Shown: piece after piece, positions 55,622 to 64,000 of the stretch
Numbering within the stretch: position 1 is the stretch's first letter
Layout of the letters: each line of letters begins with the position of its first letter
Origin: an uncultured Cellulomonadaceae bacterium
GTDB taxonomy: Bacteria > Actinomycetota > Actinomycetes > Actinomycetales > Cellulomonadaceae
Length of the DNA stretch: 64,000 nucleotides
Direction of reading: 5' to 3'
Assembly: GCA_947495165.1 (NCBI GenBank)
Contig: CANLXM010000002.1
Span: 124,001-188,000 of the forward strand
Position numbers and translations under genes: made by a program
The notes under the pieces: model-generated
What the model was told of the DNA's origin: nothing
The model's database searches: none
The model's input: only the letters and a program-made list of their open reading frames with translations

Positions 55622-56547
55622 GCACCGTCGCCGCCACCGGCGTCGTCGTCCCCGACGCGGCCGCCCGCGGCGCCGCCTCGCGCGGCGCCCTCTACCCCGC
55701 CCCTGCCCGGCGCCGCCGTCGCGGCCGCGGCAACCACGACGCCGGCTGGGGCACCTACGTGATGCTCCTCGTCACCGCCGCGCTGTTCGTCGCGCCGTTC
55801 TACTACATGATCGTCGCGGCCAGCCGGCCGATGTCTGAGATGGTCCAGTCGCCTCCGCCGCTCACGCCGGGCCCGTACCTGTGGGACAACATCACCACGG
55901 CGCTCGAGCAGCAGAACATCGCCAAGGCGATCGCGAACTCGTTCCTCGTCTCCGGCGTCGTCACCGTCGCGACGCTGCTGCTGTGCACGCTGGCGGGGTT
56001 CGCGTTCGCGAAGCTGCGGTTCAAGGGCAAGAAGTTCCTGTTCACGCTGACGCTCGGCACGATGATGATCCCGACCACGCTCGGCGTCGTCCCGCTGTAC
56101 ATGGTGATGGCGGAGTTCAACCTGACCGGCAACCTGCTGTCGGTCATCCTGCCGACGCTCGTCACGGCGTTCGGCGTGTTCTTCATGCGGCAATACCTCA
56201 TCCAGTCGCTGCCCGACGAGCTCATCGAGGCCGCCCGCGTCGACGGCGCGACCTCCCTGCGCACCTTCTGGTCGATCGTCCTGCCGATCGCCCGGCCCGG
56301 CATGGCCGTGCTCGGCATGCTGACGTTCATGACGGCGTGGAACGACTTCTTCTGGCCGGTCATCACGCTGAACTCGTCCAACCCGACCGTCCAGGTCGCG
56401 CTGAACAACCTCGGCAGCGGCTACGTCCCCGACACCGCGATCATCATGGCGGGCACCCTCGTCGGGACCGTGCCGGTGATCATCGTGTTCCTGCTGTTCG
56501 GCCGACAGATCGTCGGTGGGATCATCGCCGGGGCGGTCAAGGGCTGA
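55618..56547 (+). CDS. sugar ABC transporter permease 2 (CebG-like, MalG type)
   Basis: The 309-residue permease has six transmembrane segments after a basic tail of about 45 residues. The EAA loop reads [26 protein letters not shown]. MalG-type features include [22 protein letters not shown]. It forms the channel with the preceding permease. It is joined to it by ATGA and followed 107 bases later by the beta-glucosidase gene. Confidence 0.94.
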   Translation: MSTVAATGVVVPDAAARGAASRGALYPAPARRRRRGRGNHDAGWGTYVMLLVTAALFVAPFYYMIVAASRPMSEMVQSPPPLTPGPYLWDNITTALEQQNIAKAIANSFLVSGVVTVATLLLCTLAGFAFAKLRFKGKKFLFTLTLGTMMIPTTLGVVPLYMVMAEFNLTGNLLSVILPTLVTAFGVFFMRQYLIQSLPDELIEAARVDGATSLRTFWSIVLPIARPGMAVLGMLTFMTAWNDFFWPVITLNSSNPTVQVALNNLGSGYVPDTAIIMAGTLVGTVPVIIVFLLFGRQIVGGIIAGAVKG

Positions 56548-56654
56548 GCCAGCCGCGCCTTCCCACGTCCCGCCCCACCTTCCCCTCCCCTCCCGCACCA
56601 CACTCGACCCCCATCCTCGACCAGAGACGGAGCCGGGCCTCGCGCCCCACCACC

Positions 56655-58151
56655 ATGAGCACCTTCCTCGACCAGCCCGCCGCGACCCTGGCCCCCGACG
56701 CCAGCGCCGCCCACCCAGCTCCCGACGCCCTCCCCGCGTCGCTCAGGACGCTGCCGCCGGACTTCGTCTGGGGCACGGCCACCGCGTCCTACCAGATCGA
56801 GGGGTCGGTGACCGCGGGAGGGCGTACCCCGTCGATCTGGGACACCTACAGCCACACGCCCGGACGGGTGCACGACGGCGACCACGGTGACGTCGCCGAC
56901 GACCACTTCCTGCGCTACCGCGAGGACGTCGCGCTGATGAAGGACCTCGGGCTGCAGGCCTACCGGTTCTCGATCGCGTGGCCGCGCATCACCCCGCACG
57001 TCACGGCCGACTCGCTCGGCCCGGTCAGCGAGGAAGGGCTCGACTTCTACTCGCGCCTGCTCGACGAGCTGCTCGCCGCCGGCATCACGCCCGCGGCGAC
57101 CCTATACCACTGGGACCTCCCGCAGGCGCTCGAGGACGCCGGCGGCTGGCCCGCCCGTGCCACGGCCGAGCGGTTCGCCGAGTACGCCGGCCTGGTCGCC
57201 GCGCGGCTCGGCGACCGCATCGACAGCTTCATCACCCTGAACGAGCCGTGGTGCTCCGCCTACCTCGGGTACGGCAGCGGGGTGCACGCCCCGGGCCGCA
57301 CCGACCACGCGGACGCCCTCGCCGCCGTGCACCATCTCAACCTCGCCCACGGCCTCGCGACGTCCGCGATCCGCGCCGAGCGGCCCGACGCCCAGATCGG
57401 CGTCACGCTCAACCTGGCCTGGGTGCGCCCGGCCGACGCCGACTCCGCCGCCGACGTGGCTGCCGCCCACCGCATCGACGGGCTGCAGAACCGCGTCTTC
57501 CTCGACCCGATGCTGGACGGGACGTATCCGCAGGACATCCTCGACGCGACGTCGTCGGTCACCGACTGGTCGTTCGTGCGCGACGGCGACCTCGCGCTGA
57601 TCCACCAGCCGCTGGACTTCGTGGGCGTGAACTACTACAGCCCGACCGTCGTGCGCGCCTACGACGGCGTGGGTCCCCGCGAGGAGGCTGACGGCCACGG
57701 CGACGGGGCCGTCAGCGCGTGGCCGGCGTGCGAGGACATCGAGTTCCCCGCGCAGCCCGGTCCGTACACGGACATGGGCTGGTCGATCGACGCCCGCGGT
57801 ATGTCTGAGCTGCTGCTGCGCATGCACCGCGAGCACCCCGGGCTCGACCTGTACGTCACCGAGAACGGCTCCGCGTTCCCCGACCACGTCCAGCCCGACG
57901 GCTCGGTCCAGGACGACGACCGCATCTCCTACCTGCGCGACCACATCGACGCCGTGGCCCACGCCGTGCGCGAGGGCGCGCCGGTGCGCGGCTACTACGT
58001 GTGGTCGTTCCTCGACAACTTCGAGTGGGCGCGCGGCTACACCAAGCGCTTCGGCATCGTCCGGGTCAACTACGAGACCCAGGAGCGCACGCTCAAGGCC
58101 AGCGCGCACTGGTACGCCGGGTTGATCGAGGAGCACACCGCGAAGGACTGA
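56655..58151 (+). CDS. GH1 beta-glucosidase
   Basis: The 498-residue glycoside hydrolase family 1 enzyme has [14 protein letters not shown], the acid/base Glu197 in TLNEPW and the nucleophile Glu403 in VTENG, plus [16 protein letters not shown] near the end. There is no signal peptide, so it acts inside the cell on the imported sugar, releasing glucose from cellobiose or related beta-glucosides. About 40 extra Ala/Pro residues precede the catalytic domain. It completes the LacI-controlled importer operon, as in the Streptomyces ceb-bglC operon. Confidence 0.96.
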   Translation: MSTFLDQPAATLAPDASAAHPAPDALPASLRTLPPDFVWGTATASYQIEGSVTAGGRTPSIWDTYSHTPGRVHDGDHGDVADDHFLRYREDVALMKDLGLQAYRFSIAWPRITPHVTADSLGPVSEEGLDFYSRLLDELLAAGITPAATLYHWDLPQALEDAGGWPARATAERFAEYAGLVAARLGDRIDSFITLNEPWCSAYLGYGSGVHAPGRTDHADALAAVHHLNLAHGLATSAIRAERPDAQIGVTLNLAWVRPADADSAADVAAAHRIDGLQNRVFLDPMLDGTYPQDILDATSSVTDWSFVRDGDLALIHQPLDFVGVNYYSPTVVRAYDGVGPREEADGHGDGAVSAWPACEDIEFPAQPGPYTDMGWSIDARGMSELLLRMHREHPGLDLYVTENGSAFPDHVQPDGSVQDDDRISYLRDHIDAVAHAVREGAPVRGYYVWSFLDNFEWARGYTKRFGIVRVNYETQERTLKASAHWYAGLIEEHTAKD

Positions 58152-58175
58152 GGCTTCGCGCAGCTGTACGCACGC

Positions 58176-58206
58176 GTGCGGCTGGCGGCCTCGTCGCCAG
58201 CCGCAC
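58176..58206. terminator. 12-bp perfect hairpin between beta-glucosidase and corA
   Basis: GTGCGGCTGGCG (58176-58187) pairs with CGCCAGCCGCAC (58195-58206) around a seven-base loop. It lies 24 bases past the beta-glucosidase stop and 30 bases past the corA stop on the other strand, so it can terminate both. No T-run. Confidence 0.7.
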
Positions 58207-58236
58207 CGGCGCCCACCGCACCGGCGCCCGGTCCGG

Positions 58237-59307
58237 TCACAACCAGCGCTTGCGCTTGAACACCGTCCACAGCGTCACGCCCAGAGCCACCATCAGCGCG
58301 AGCGAGAACGGGTACCCCCAGGCCCACGCCAGCTCCGGCATGTGGTCGAAGTTCATGCCGTACACCGAGGCCACGAGCGTGGGGGCGAACAGGATCGCGG
58401 CCCACGAGGAGATCTTCTTCATCTGCTCGGCCTGGTCGATCGAGGCCTGCGTCAGTCGCCGGCTCTCTTCCCCCTGCGCGAGGCTGGCGGCCGCAAGTCG
58501 GCGCATGGCGTCGTTCTGCTCCTGCGTGACGAGCGTCGAGTGCAGGGTCAGGGCGTTCTCCAGCAGCGTGCGGAAGGTGTGCGCCCGTTCGGTGATACGG
58601 ATCGCGTGGTCGAGCACGTTGCGCAGCTCGTGCTGCACCTCGTCCTCCGTGCCGTACTTCTCCGCGCCGCGCAGGAGAGCGTCGAGCATGTCGGGGAGCG
58701 GCCCGATGGCGCGCTGGAAAGCGATCACCTCGCCGAGCAGCTGGTAGATCCGCTTGGACGAACCCGGGTCGACGACCCCGTCGAAGAGGTCGTCCTCGAT
58801 CTCGTCGATGTCTCCCTGGAGCCCGGTCACGACCGGGGCGTACGCGTCGACGATCTCGTCCGTCACCGCCGCCAGCACGGCCTCGGACCCCCGCGCCAGG
58901 AGGTCGGGGCGCGCTTCCAGCCGGCGGCGGACACCCGTGAGGTCGGGCAGCTCCGCGTGACGCACGGTCACCACGAACGACGGACCGACGAACAGGTGCA
59001 CCTCGCCGAACTCCACGCTCTCCTCGGCGTCGTGGTACCAGGCGGGGCGCAGGACCACGAACAGCGTGTGCCCGTACCGCTCGAGCTTGGCCCGCTGGTG
59101 CCCCTTGTGCGCGTCTTCGACGGCCAGGGGGTGCAGGTCGAACCGCTGGGCCACCGCGGCCAGCTCGCCGTGCGTCGGCCTGAGCAGGCCGATCCACGCC
59201 AGATCCTCCACGCCCGGTGCACCGGCGTCGGGCTCCGCGACGCCCAGCGCCGACCTTCCCGGCGCACGCACCCCGTCCACGTAGATGCCGTCGTCGACGA
59301 CTGCCAT
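58237..59307 (-). CDS. corA: CorA family magnesium/divalent cation transporter
   Basis: The 356-residue transporter has a long cytosolic alpha/beta and helical domain and two C-terminal membrane helices. The selectivity motif YGMNFDHMPE ends the first helix, and KRKRWL gives the basic tail. The helical region TLLENALTLHSTLVTQEQNDAMRRLAAASL is typical. It forms a pentameric magnesium channel. It is a single gene, convergent with the beta-glucosidase gene. Confidence 0.95.
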   Translation of the reverse strand: MAVVDDGIYVDGVRAPGRSALGVAEPDAGAPGVEDLAWIGLLRPTHGELAAVAQRFDLHPLAVEDAHKGHQRAKLERYGHTLFVVLRPAWYHDAEESVEFGEVHLFVGPSFVVTVRHAELPDLTGVRRRLEARPDLLARGSEAVLAAVTDEIVDAYAPVVTGLQGDIDEIEDDLFDGVVDPGSSKRIYQLLGEVIAFQRAIGPLPDMLDALLRGAEKYGTEDEVQHELRNVLDHAIRITERAHTFRTLLENALTLHSTLVTQEQNDAMRRLAAASLAQGEESRRLTQASIDQAEQMKKISSWAAILFAPTLVASVYGMNFDHMPELAWAWGYPFSLALMVALGVTLWTVFKRKRWL

Positions 59308-59502
59308 GGCGCGACTCCCTCTCGCTCGTTCCCGCTCGCATCATGCCTCGCGCAGCTCGTGGCTGGGCATCGGTCGATCTGCTCGGGCGTGGCGGCGGTC
59401 GCGCCGCAGCCCGCAGCAGCCGCGCTCACCACCAGACTCGCTGTCCGTGCACCCTGTCGCCGGAGCCTCCACGCCACGTAGTGTCGCGGCAAGGAGGCTC
59501 CC

Positions 59503-60732
59503 ATGACAGTGGACCGAGACACGCGGGCCGTGCTCGCGCAGAACTACCACCCGCTCGACGTCGTGCTCGTCGAGGGGGAGGGCAGCTGGGTGACCGACGT
59601 CCACGGGCGACGGTACCTGGACTTCCTCGCCGGATACTCGGCGCTGAACTTCGGGCACCGCCACCCTGCGCTCGTCGAGGCGGCCACGCGACAGCTCGGG
59701 CGGATCACGCTGACGTCGCGGGCGTTCGACCACGACCAGCTCGCGCCGTTCGCCCTCGGGGTCACACGCCTCACGGACACCGACATGCTGCTGCCGATGA
59801 ACACCGGCGCCGAGGCCGTCGAGACGGCGATCAAGGCGGCGCGCAAGTGGGGCTACGAAGTCAAGGGTGTGCCCGCCGACGAGGCGACGATCATCGTCGC
59901 CGACGGCGCCTTCCACGGGCGCACGACGACGATCGTCTCCATGAGCACCGACCCTGAGGCGCGCGACGGGTACGGTCCCTTCACCCCCGGGTTCCGCATC
60001 GTGCCCTACGGCGACGCCGACGCCGTGGCCGCGGCGATCGACGCGACCACCGTGGCCGTCCTGGTGGAGCCGATCCAGGGCGAGTCCGGCGTGCTGATCC
60101 CGCCCGCGGACTACCTCGCGCGGCTGCGCGCGCTCTGCACCGACGCGGACGTGCTACTCGTCCTCGACGAGGTGCAGTCGGGCCTCGGGCGGACCGGGAC
60201 GACGCTCGCACAGGAGATCGCGGGCGTGCAGGGTGACCTCACGACGCTCGGCAAGGCACTCGGTGGCGGGATCCTGCCGGTCTCCGCCGTCGTCGGTCGG
60301 CGCGAGGTCCTCGAGGTCTTCACCCCAGGGACCCACGGCTCGACGTTCGGCGGGAACCCGCTCGCGTGCGCCGTCGGGCTCGCCGTCGTGGACCTCCTCG
60401 AACCCGGGACGCTGCAGGAGCGCGCCCGACTTCTCGGGGCCACGCTGCGGGCACGCCTGGACGCCCTCGCCGCCGAGGGCCTCCTGTCAGCGGTACGCAC
60501 CGTCGGCCTGTGGGCCGGTCTCGACGTCGCGGTCCCCGGGCTCAGCGGACGCGGCCTCTGCGAGCGCCTGGCCGAGCGTGGGGTCCTCGCGAAGGACACC
60601 CACGGCGACACGATCCGCCTCGCCCCGCCACTGACGATCTCGGAGGAGGACCTCTGCCTGGGCCTCGACGTGCTCGGCGACGTGCTGCGCGAGGCAGCCA
60701 GCCGCACCGGCGTGGTTTCCGTCGAGGGGTGA
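59503..60732 (+). CDS. rocD: ornithine-oxo-acid transaminase
   Basis: The 409-residue PLP enzyme transfers the delta-amino group of ornithine to 2-oxoglutarate, giving glutamate semialdehyde for arginine/ornithine breakdown. NYHPLDVVLVEGEGSWVTDVHGRRYLDFLAGYSALNFGHRHP and MNTGAEAVETAIKAARKWGY are diagnostic, VLDEVQSGLGRTG carries the cofactor Asp, and Lys251 in TTLGKALGGG binds PLP. An AAGGAGG site (59491-59497) precedes the ATG, with TAGTGT (59479-59484) as a -10 candidate. A 25-bp tandem repeat starts inside its last codons. Confidence 0.95.
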   Translation: MTVDRDTRAVLAQNYHPLDVVLVEGEGSWVTDVHGRRYLDFLAGYSALNFGHRHPALVEAATRQLGRITLTSRAFDHDQLAPFALGVTRLTDTDMLLPMNTGAEAVETAIKAARKWGYEVKGVPADEATIIVADGAFHGRTTTIVSMSTDPEARDGYGPFTPGFRIVPYGDADAVAAAIDATTVAVLVEPIQGESGVLIPPADYLARLRALCTDADVLLVLDEVQSGLGRTGTTLAQEIAGVQGDLTTLGKALGGGILPVSAVVGRREVLEVFTPGTHGSTFGGNPLACAVGLAVVDLLEPGTLQERARLLGATLRARLDALAAEGLLSAVRTVGLWAGLDVAVPGLSGRGLCERLAERGVLAKDTHGDTIRLAPPLTISEEDLCLGLDVLGDVLREAASRTGVVSVEG

Positions 60733-60822
60733 CATCCCGGCGCGCCTCGAGGCGTGACGTTCTAGCGCGCCTCGAGGGGTGACGCTCCAGCGCACCTCGA
60801 GGGCTGACGCTCCAGCGCACTC
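60723..60822. repeat. four copies of a 25-bp direct repeat behind rocD
   Basis: Units begin at 60723, 60748, 60773 and 60798, each of the form CGAGGnGTGAC...GCGCnCCT, with a few substitutions. The first copy contains the rocD stop codon. The copies are contiguous without spacers, and a degraded fifth may follow from 60823. It does not encode protein in the rocD frame after the stop. Function unknown. Confidence 0.88.
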
Positions 60823-60887
60823 GGAGCGGCGACGTGTCGCACAGGTCGCCACGTCGGGCGAAGCCGCGCAGCGCGCGCCTTGATACC

Positions 60888-62618
60888 TCACCCATCGGGC
60901 GGTTCACCCGCGTGGGGCTCTCCCGGGCCCACCTCCGACTCTCTCGAGCGCGCCTCCGGGGCAGGAAGCGGGGGTGGTCTCCCCGGCGTGTGCTCGTAGC
61001 TGTGGCCCGTCGGCGTCGTCCAGCGGAACGTCCCGGCGGTCGGCTGCTCAAGACCGAAGCCACCGTCCGTCTTGATCTGGTGGTCGCGCGGGCACAGCGG
61101 TCCGAGGTTGTCGTGGCTCGTGGCGCCCCGACTCCCAGCCCGGTGGAAGTCGACCGTGTGGTCGAGGTCGCAGCCGAAGGCCGAGGCGCCGCACCCCGGC
61201 CGTGCACACGACTGGTCGCGGTGGCGCACATGGGCGTCGAGGTCCGCGGGCGGCCGGTACGTCGTCCTCCCCACGTCGAGGACGGCGCCGGACGCCGGGT
61301 CGGTGACGATCCGACGCCAGGTCCCGTCCGCGGCCAGTCGTCGGGCAGTGCCCGCGTCGATCGGGCCGTAGCCGGCCAGCTCCCCCGGCTCCTCGGTGAG
61401 GCCGAGCAGGGTCGTCAACGGCACGGTGACGTTGACGTGGGCCCGGCGTGGGGTCCGACCGTCCCGTCGTCGCGGACTCCTCGGCGCAGGTGCCACGGCG
61501 GCACCGGGTGCGCCGTCGTGTTCCTTGCCGTGCACGCCGCCGAGCAGCGCGTCGACGAAGAGGTCCGCGCGCAGCTGGTCCAACGTCCGCCCATCGCCCC
61601 CCGCACGGAGGCCCCGCGCGTGCGAGTCAAGATCGGCGTCGATCGTGATCGCTCGGTCCGCGGGGAGCACGGCCCACATGCCGGCCATGCCGTGGGCGAG
61701 CGCCCGCGGCCGGTCCACGCGCCTGCCGCGGCACGCCTGCTCCACCCGCGCGCCCGCGCCCGCCGCGTCCAGCGCGATCAAAGCACGCGAGACGTCCTTG
61801 GCCAGCTGCCCTGGCGTGCGCTCCGGCGCACGATCCAGCACGAGGTCCTGGACGTCCGCGCACCCGGCGTCCGGGACTCCGGCCAGACCGTCGTGGATGG
61901 CGCGCACCTGTGCCAGGTCGAGCCGGCCGCGCTCGAGGAGCTCGCCCGTCGGCGCGAGCGGACCGACCAACGCACGGGCCATGTCCACCATGACGTTCGC
62001 CGCGCGTCGTGTCCGGCCCAGCCGCAGGGCCAGCTCCTCGCCCGTGACGTTCGGGCGCGCGACTCGGCCCGCAGTCGCCGGCCACGGCGGGTTCATGGAC
62101 TCCCGGTCCGCGAGCACCGCGACGGCCTCCAGCTGCTGAGACTGCGCCCACGCCACGACGCGGTCCCAGGCCGCGACCGCCTCGACCACGTCATAGTCGT
62201 CGAGGCCATCGAGGTCAGCTTTCAGCAGCGCGGATACCAGCGCGGCACTCGGCTCGGCTGCGGCGAGGTGAGAGGCCGCAGACATGCCTGCGCCCTCCCC
62301 CGACGCGTCTGTGGGGACAACGCTCGAATGGGCCGCGCCGGGCGGCACTGGCTCGTCTGACACTTCTGACCGGTGAGCAACCTGAGCCAGCTGAGACTCC
62401 TCCGGCAGCCGCGCGGCGGGTTGCTCGAACCACTCCTCCGGGGGTTCCCAGCACGACGTCTCAGCAACGTCCCACGGCTCTTCAGGAGCGTCCGTTGTCC
62501 TGCGCTTCTCCGGCGAGACGGCATCGATGACCGCAGGCCTACGCGCACTTCGGGCGGGAAGAGCCCACGCACGGACGAACGCCGCGCGCTGCGCGTTGTC
62601 GCCGCTGATCGTGACCAT
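60888..62618 (-). CDS. DUF222/HNH endonuclease-domain protein (13E12-repeat type)
   Basis: The 576-residue protein has an unstructured lead of about 110 residues, a helical DUF222 region (ALVSALLKADLDGLDDYDVVEAVAAWDRVVAWAQSQQLEAVA) and a C-terminal HNH domain. In that domain CARPGC..FGCDLDHTVDFHRAG, NLGPLCPRDHQIKTDGG gives the Cys/His zinc and catalytic residues. Such proteins are numerous in actinobacterial genomes and many are thought to be mobile or selfish. No partner or repeat copy is seen here. The gene is probably leaderless (see the TAGCGT box). Confidence 0.93.
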   Translation of the reverse strand: MVTISGDNAQRAAFVRAWALPARSARRPAVIDAVSPEKRRTTDAPEEPWDVAETSCWEPPEEWFEQPAARLPEESQLAQVAHRSEVSDEPVPPGAAHSSVVPTDASGEGAGMSAASHLAAAEPSAALVSALLKADLDGLDDYDVVEAVAAWDRVVAWAQSQQLEAVAVLADRESMNPPWPATAGRVARPNVTGEELALRLGRTRRAANVMVDMARALVGPLAPTGELLERGRLDLAQVRAIHDGLAGVPDAGCADVQDLVLDRAPERTPGQLAKDVSRALIALDAAGAGARVEQACRGRRVDRPRALAHGMAGMWAVLPADRAITIDADLDSHARGLRAGGDGRTLDQLRADLFVDALLGGVHGKEHDGAPGAAVAPAPRSPRRRDGRTPRRAHVNVTVPLTTLLGLTEEPGELAGYGPIDAGTARRLAADGTWRRIVTDPASGAVLDVGRTTYRPPADLDAHVRHRDQSCARPGCGASAFGCDLDHTVDFHRAGSRGATSHDNLGPLCPRDHQIKTDGGFGLEQPTAGTFRWTTPTGHSYEHTPGRPPPLPAPEARSRESEVGPGEPHAGEPPDG

Positions 62619-62624
62619 GAGCCC

Positions 62625-62630
62625 ACGCTA
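62625..62630 (-). promoter_or_regulatory. -10 box TAGCGT for the DUF222/HNH gene (leaderless)
   Basis: On the minus strand TAGCGT ends 6 bases before the ATG at 62618 and no ribosome site is seen, so translation probably starts at the first nucleotides of the transcript. Confidence 0.55.
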
Positions 62631-62736
62631 GGCGCGACCACTGACACGGCTCGGCGTCGGCCACCGTACCTTCGGGACGGACGCACCCAACCTGACCAAT
62701 CGAGCCGCGAGGGCCAGAGTCAGTGTCAGCTCATGG

Positions 62737-62793
62737 TCAGAGCGATATCCCGAAGAACGCGAGCAAGATCGTCAGCAGGGCCATGAAACTCAT
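62737..62793 (-). CDS. putative 18-residue hydrophobic peptide
   Basis: The ORF MSFMALLTILLAFFGISL starts with ATG at 62793 and is preceded, at six bases, by a strong GGAGG (62800-62804). It ends in TGA at 62737-62739. Almost all residues are hydrophobic and there is no charge beyond the termini, so it would insert into a membrane. It lies between the glycosyltransferase and the DUF222/HNH gene, on the same strand. No family is recognised. It could be a membrane peptide, a leader, or a chance ORF; the ribosome site favours translation. Confidence 0.4.
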   Translation of the reverse strand: MSFMALLTILLAFFGISL

Positions 62794-62863
62794 CGTCAAC
62801 CTCCTCTCGGCGTGCGAGGGGTGGGGTTGCCGGTCGCTGTCCCGCCCTCCGAGCTTCCCACCA

Positions 62864-62879
62864 TGCCGAACCATCGGCA
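62864..62879 (-). terminator. weak hairpin after the terminal glycosyltransferase gene
   Basis: TGCCGA (62864-62869) and TCGGCA (62874-62879) pair around a four-base loop, 73 bases past the stop of the glycosyltransferase gene and upstream of the small peptide ORF. The stem is short, so its role is uncertain. Confidence 0.3.
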
Positions 62880-62951
62880 CAGGCTGCCACCGGCTTGAAC
62901 GTCGAGCGTCGTGCGGAGATCCCTCGGTCGGTTGGTTTGCCAGGGGTCCGC

Positions 62952-64000
62952 TCAGCCCACCCGGCGCCGCGCGCACATCTCGTGCGTCGCGATCAGGTCG
63001 TGGTCCTCGTCCTCGACGCAGACGAGGCAGCGGTTCCACTCCGAGGTCGGCCCTGGGTGGTCCCGAGCCTCGTGCCCGCAGCGCCCGCAGGTCCCCGCGG
63101 CGACCTCGTCGGGCGACAGCGGCATCAACGCCTCCACGGCCCGCGCCCACCCGAGCACCTGCTCACCGGCGGACAGCTCCTCAGCAGCCGCGTGCGACGC
63201 GGCCTTCCACCGCGCGACCCGCTCGGGCGTGAGCTCGTCGAGCGTGCGCGCCAGCCCCTGGGCCGTGAAGTCCTGCGTCACGAGCCCGAGGCCGTAGCGC
63301 TCGACATAGCCGGCCGTCTCCCACGACGGCCCGACGACGATTCCCAGCCGCGCCTGCACGTAGTCGAACAGCTTGTTGGGCAGCGCGTTCGCATAGCTGA
63401 ACGTCGAGGGCGGCAGGACGAAGACCCCGACGTCGTAGCCGTTGAGCGTCGCGATGAGCTCCGCGTACGGGACCGGGTCGAGCACGCGGACCCCAGGGAT
63501 CTGCGCCGCACGCTCGCGGAGCTCGTCGATGTACGCGGGGTGGTTCGGGGTGATGAGCAGATCCAGGGTGACATCGGCCGCGCACCGCTCGACCGCGTCG
63601 AGCATGAGCATGAGGTCACGGTTGCGAAGCCCCGCGCCCGAGTGCACGAGCCGCAGCGGTCGTCCGACGTCGCCGGGCTCGAGCTCGGCGTAGGGCGTCG
63701 CGTTGGTCACGACGCCTGCCCGGAAGCCGAACTCGCGCTCGTACTCGCGCGCCAGGCCCTCCCCCACGGTCGTCACCGACACGGCACGAGACACGTGTCT
63801 CCGGCACATCCAGCGGAAGAAGGGCGCGATCAGGAGCATCCAGAGGCGGTTCTCCTCGTGCAGGCGCGGGGAGTACTCGTGCAGGTCGGCGTGCACGGGC
63901 GCGCCCACCTCGAGGCCCACGCCCACGGCCTCGACGTCGTTGGCGAGGACGACGTCGAAGCGCTGGCCGGCGAGGGCGACGCGCGCGGCGGCGACGGCGG
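62952..64000 (-). CDS. glycosyltransferase (GT-B) with C-terminal Cys-rich tail, 5' end beyond window
   Basis: The reading frame stays open to base 64000, so the N-terminus is missing. Visible are FDVVLANDVEAVGVGLEVGAPVHADLHEY, a second-domain opening RPLRLVHSGAGLRNRDLMLML and VFVLPPSTFSYANALPNKLFDYVQARLGIVVG, the donor-binding pattern of GT-B family 4-like enzymes. After the enzyme domain comes a tail with CGRCGHEARDHPG and CLVCVEDEDHD, two CxxC pairs that look like a zinc ribbon. That extension is unusual for glycosyltransferases. Acceptor and donor are unknown. Confidence 0.85.
   Translation of the reverse strand, partial: AVAAARVALAGQRFDVVLANDVEAVGVGLEVGAPVHADLHEYSPRLHEENRLWMLLIAPFFRWMCRRHVSRAVSVTTVGEGLAREYEREFGFRAGVVTNATPYAELEPGDVGRPLRLVHSGAGLRNRDLMLMLDAVERCAADVTLDLLITPNHPAYIDELRERAAQIPGVRVLDPVPYAELIATLNGYDVGVFVLPPSTFSYANALPNKLFDYVQARLGIVVGPSWETAGYVERYGLGLVTQDFTAQGLARTLDELTPERVARWKAASHAAAEELSAGEQVLGWARAVEALMPLSPDEVAAGTCGRCGHEARDHPGPTSEWNRCLVCVEDEDHDLIATHEMCARRRVG

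Noticed and set aside
58207..58236. Short GCACCGGCGCCC direct repeats before corA
   Set aside because: Two to three partial copies in a GC-rich gap next to a terminator; not long enough to distinguish from base composition.
60723..60822. CRISPR array
   Set aside because: The 25-bp units are contiguous, with no spacers of unique sequence, and no cas genes are near.
60888..62618. DUF222/HNH gene as evidence of a mobile island
   Set aside because: Such genes are common as single copies in actinobacterial chromosomes. No flanking repeats, integrase or composition shift were seen.

Overview
The window is a very GC-rich actinobacterial chromosome segment, most likely Cellulomonadaceae (Cellulomonas or a close relative). 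This rests on strong G/C third-position bias, frequent GTG starts, ATGA/GTGA start-stop overlaps, TAnnnT -10 boxes, a WhiB regulator, the DUF3499/ManB/Trm112/WhiB2 block typical of Actinomycetota, and a LacI-controlled cellobiose-type ABC operon with a GH1 beta-glucosidase. I saw no tRNA, rRNA, CRISPR array, insertion sequence or prophage.

Layout. 1-6.0 kb: the MoxR/DUF58/SpoIIM/RDD housekeeping block and adenosylhomocysteinase. 6.2-10 kb: two secreted proteins, a SpoIID/LytB protein and an endonuclease/exonuclease/phosphatase-fold protein. 10-24.6 kb: a large cell-wall glycopolymer locus. It holds a polysaccharide pyruvyltransferase, a fused cytidylyltransferase-dehydrogenase (the architecture of CDP-ribitol synthases), three CDP-glycerol glycerophosphotransferase-like polymerases, a TagGH-type exporter, a TarS-like glycosyltransferase, UDP-galactopyranose mutase and two more glycosyltransferases, one GlfT1-like. 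Together they suggest a teichoic-acid-type polymer, possibly pyruvylated, plus a galactofuranose glycan. 24.6-28.4 kb: two paralogous secreted LGFP/CHAP proteins flanking a membrane acyltransferase.

28.4-37.7 kb: a CDF metal transporter, then the conserved Trm112, ManB, zinc-ribbon, DUF3499, metallopeptidase-like, DUF5719, giant GT2 and WhiB block. 37.7-42 kb: a TIGR03089 protein, an ECF sigma factor with a SnoaL-like tail, a VOC protein and a Drr-type ABC exporter. 42-47.8 kb: a second glycan operon (GT4, GT2, nucleotide-sugar dehydrogenase, DUF6541 membrane protein). 47.9-51.7 kb: a shortened KdpD-like kinase, its response regulator and a TrkH/KtrB potassium channel subunit. 51.8-58.2 kb: LacI regulator, GAAAGCGCTTTC operator, solute-binding lipoprotein, two permeases and beta-glucosidase, with no ATPase. 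58.2-64 kb: CorA, ornithine aminotransferase followed by a 25-bp tandem repeat, a DUF222/HNH protein, an 18-residue hydrophobic peptide ORF, and a partial glycosyltransferase with a Cys-rich tail.

Nothing here is an obvious new defence or mobile system. The most original signals are the combined ribitol-teichoic/galactofuranose locus with its tail-to-tail polymerase paralogues, the LGFP/CHAP pair, the tiny peptide next to the glycosyltransferase with a zinc-ribbon-like tail, the 25-bp repeat behind rocD, and the structured whiB leader.
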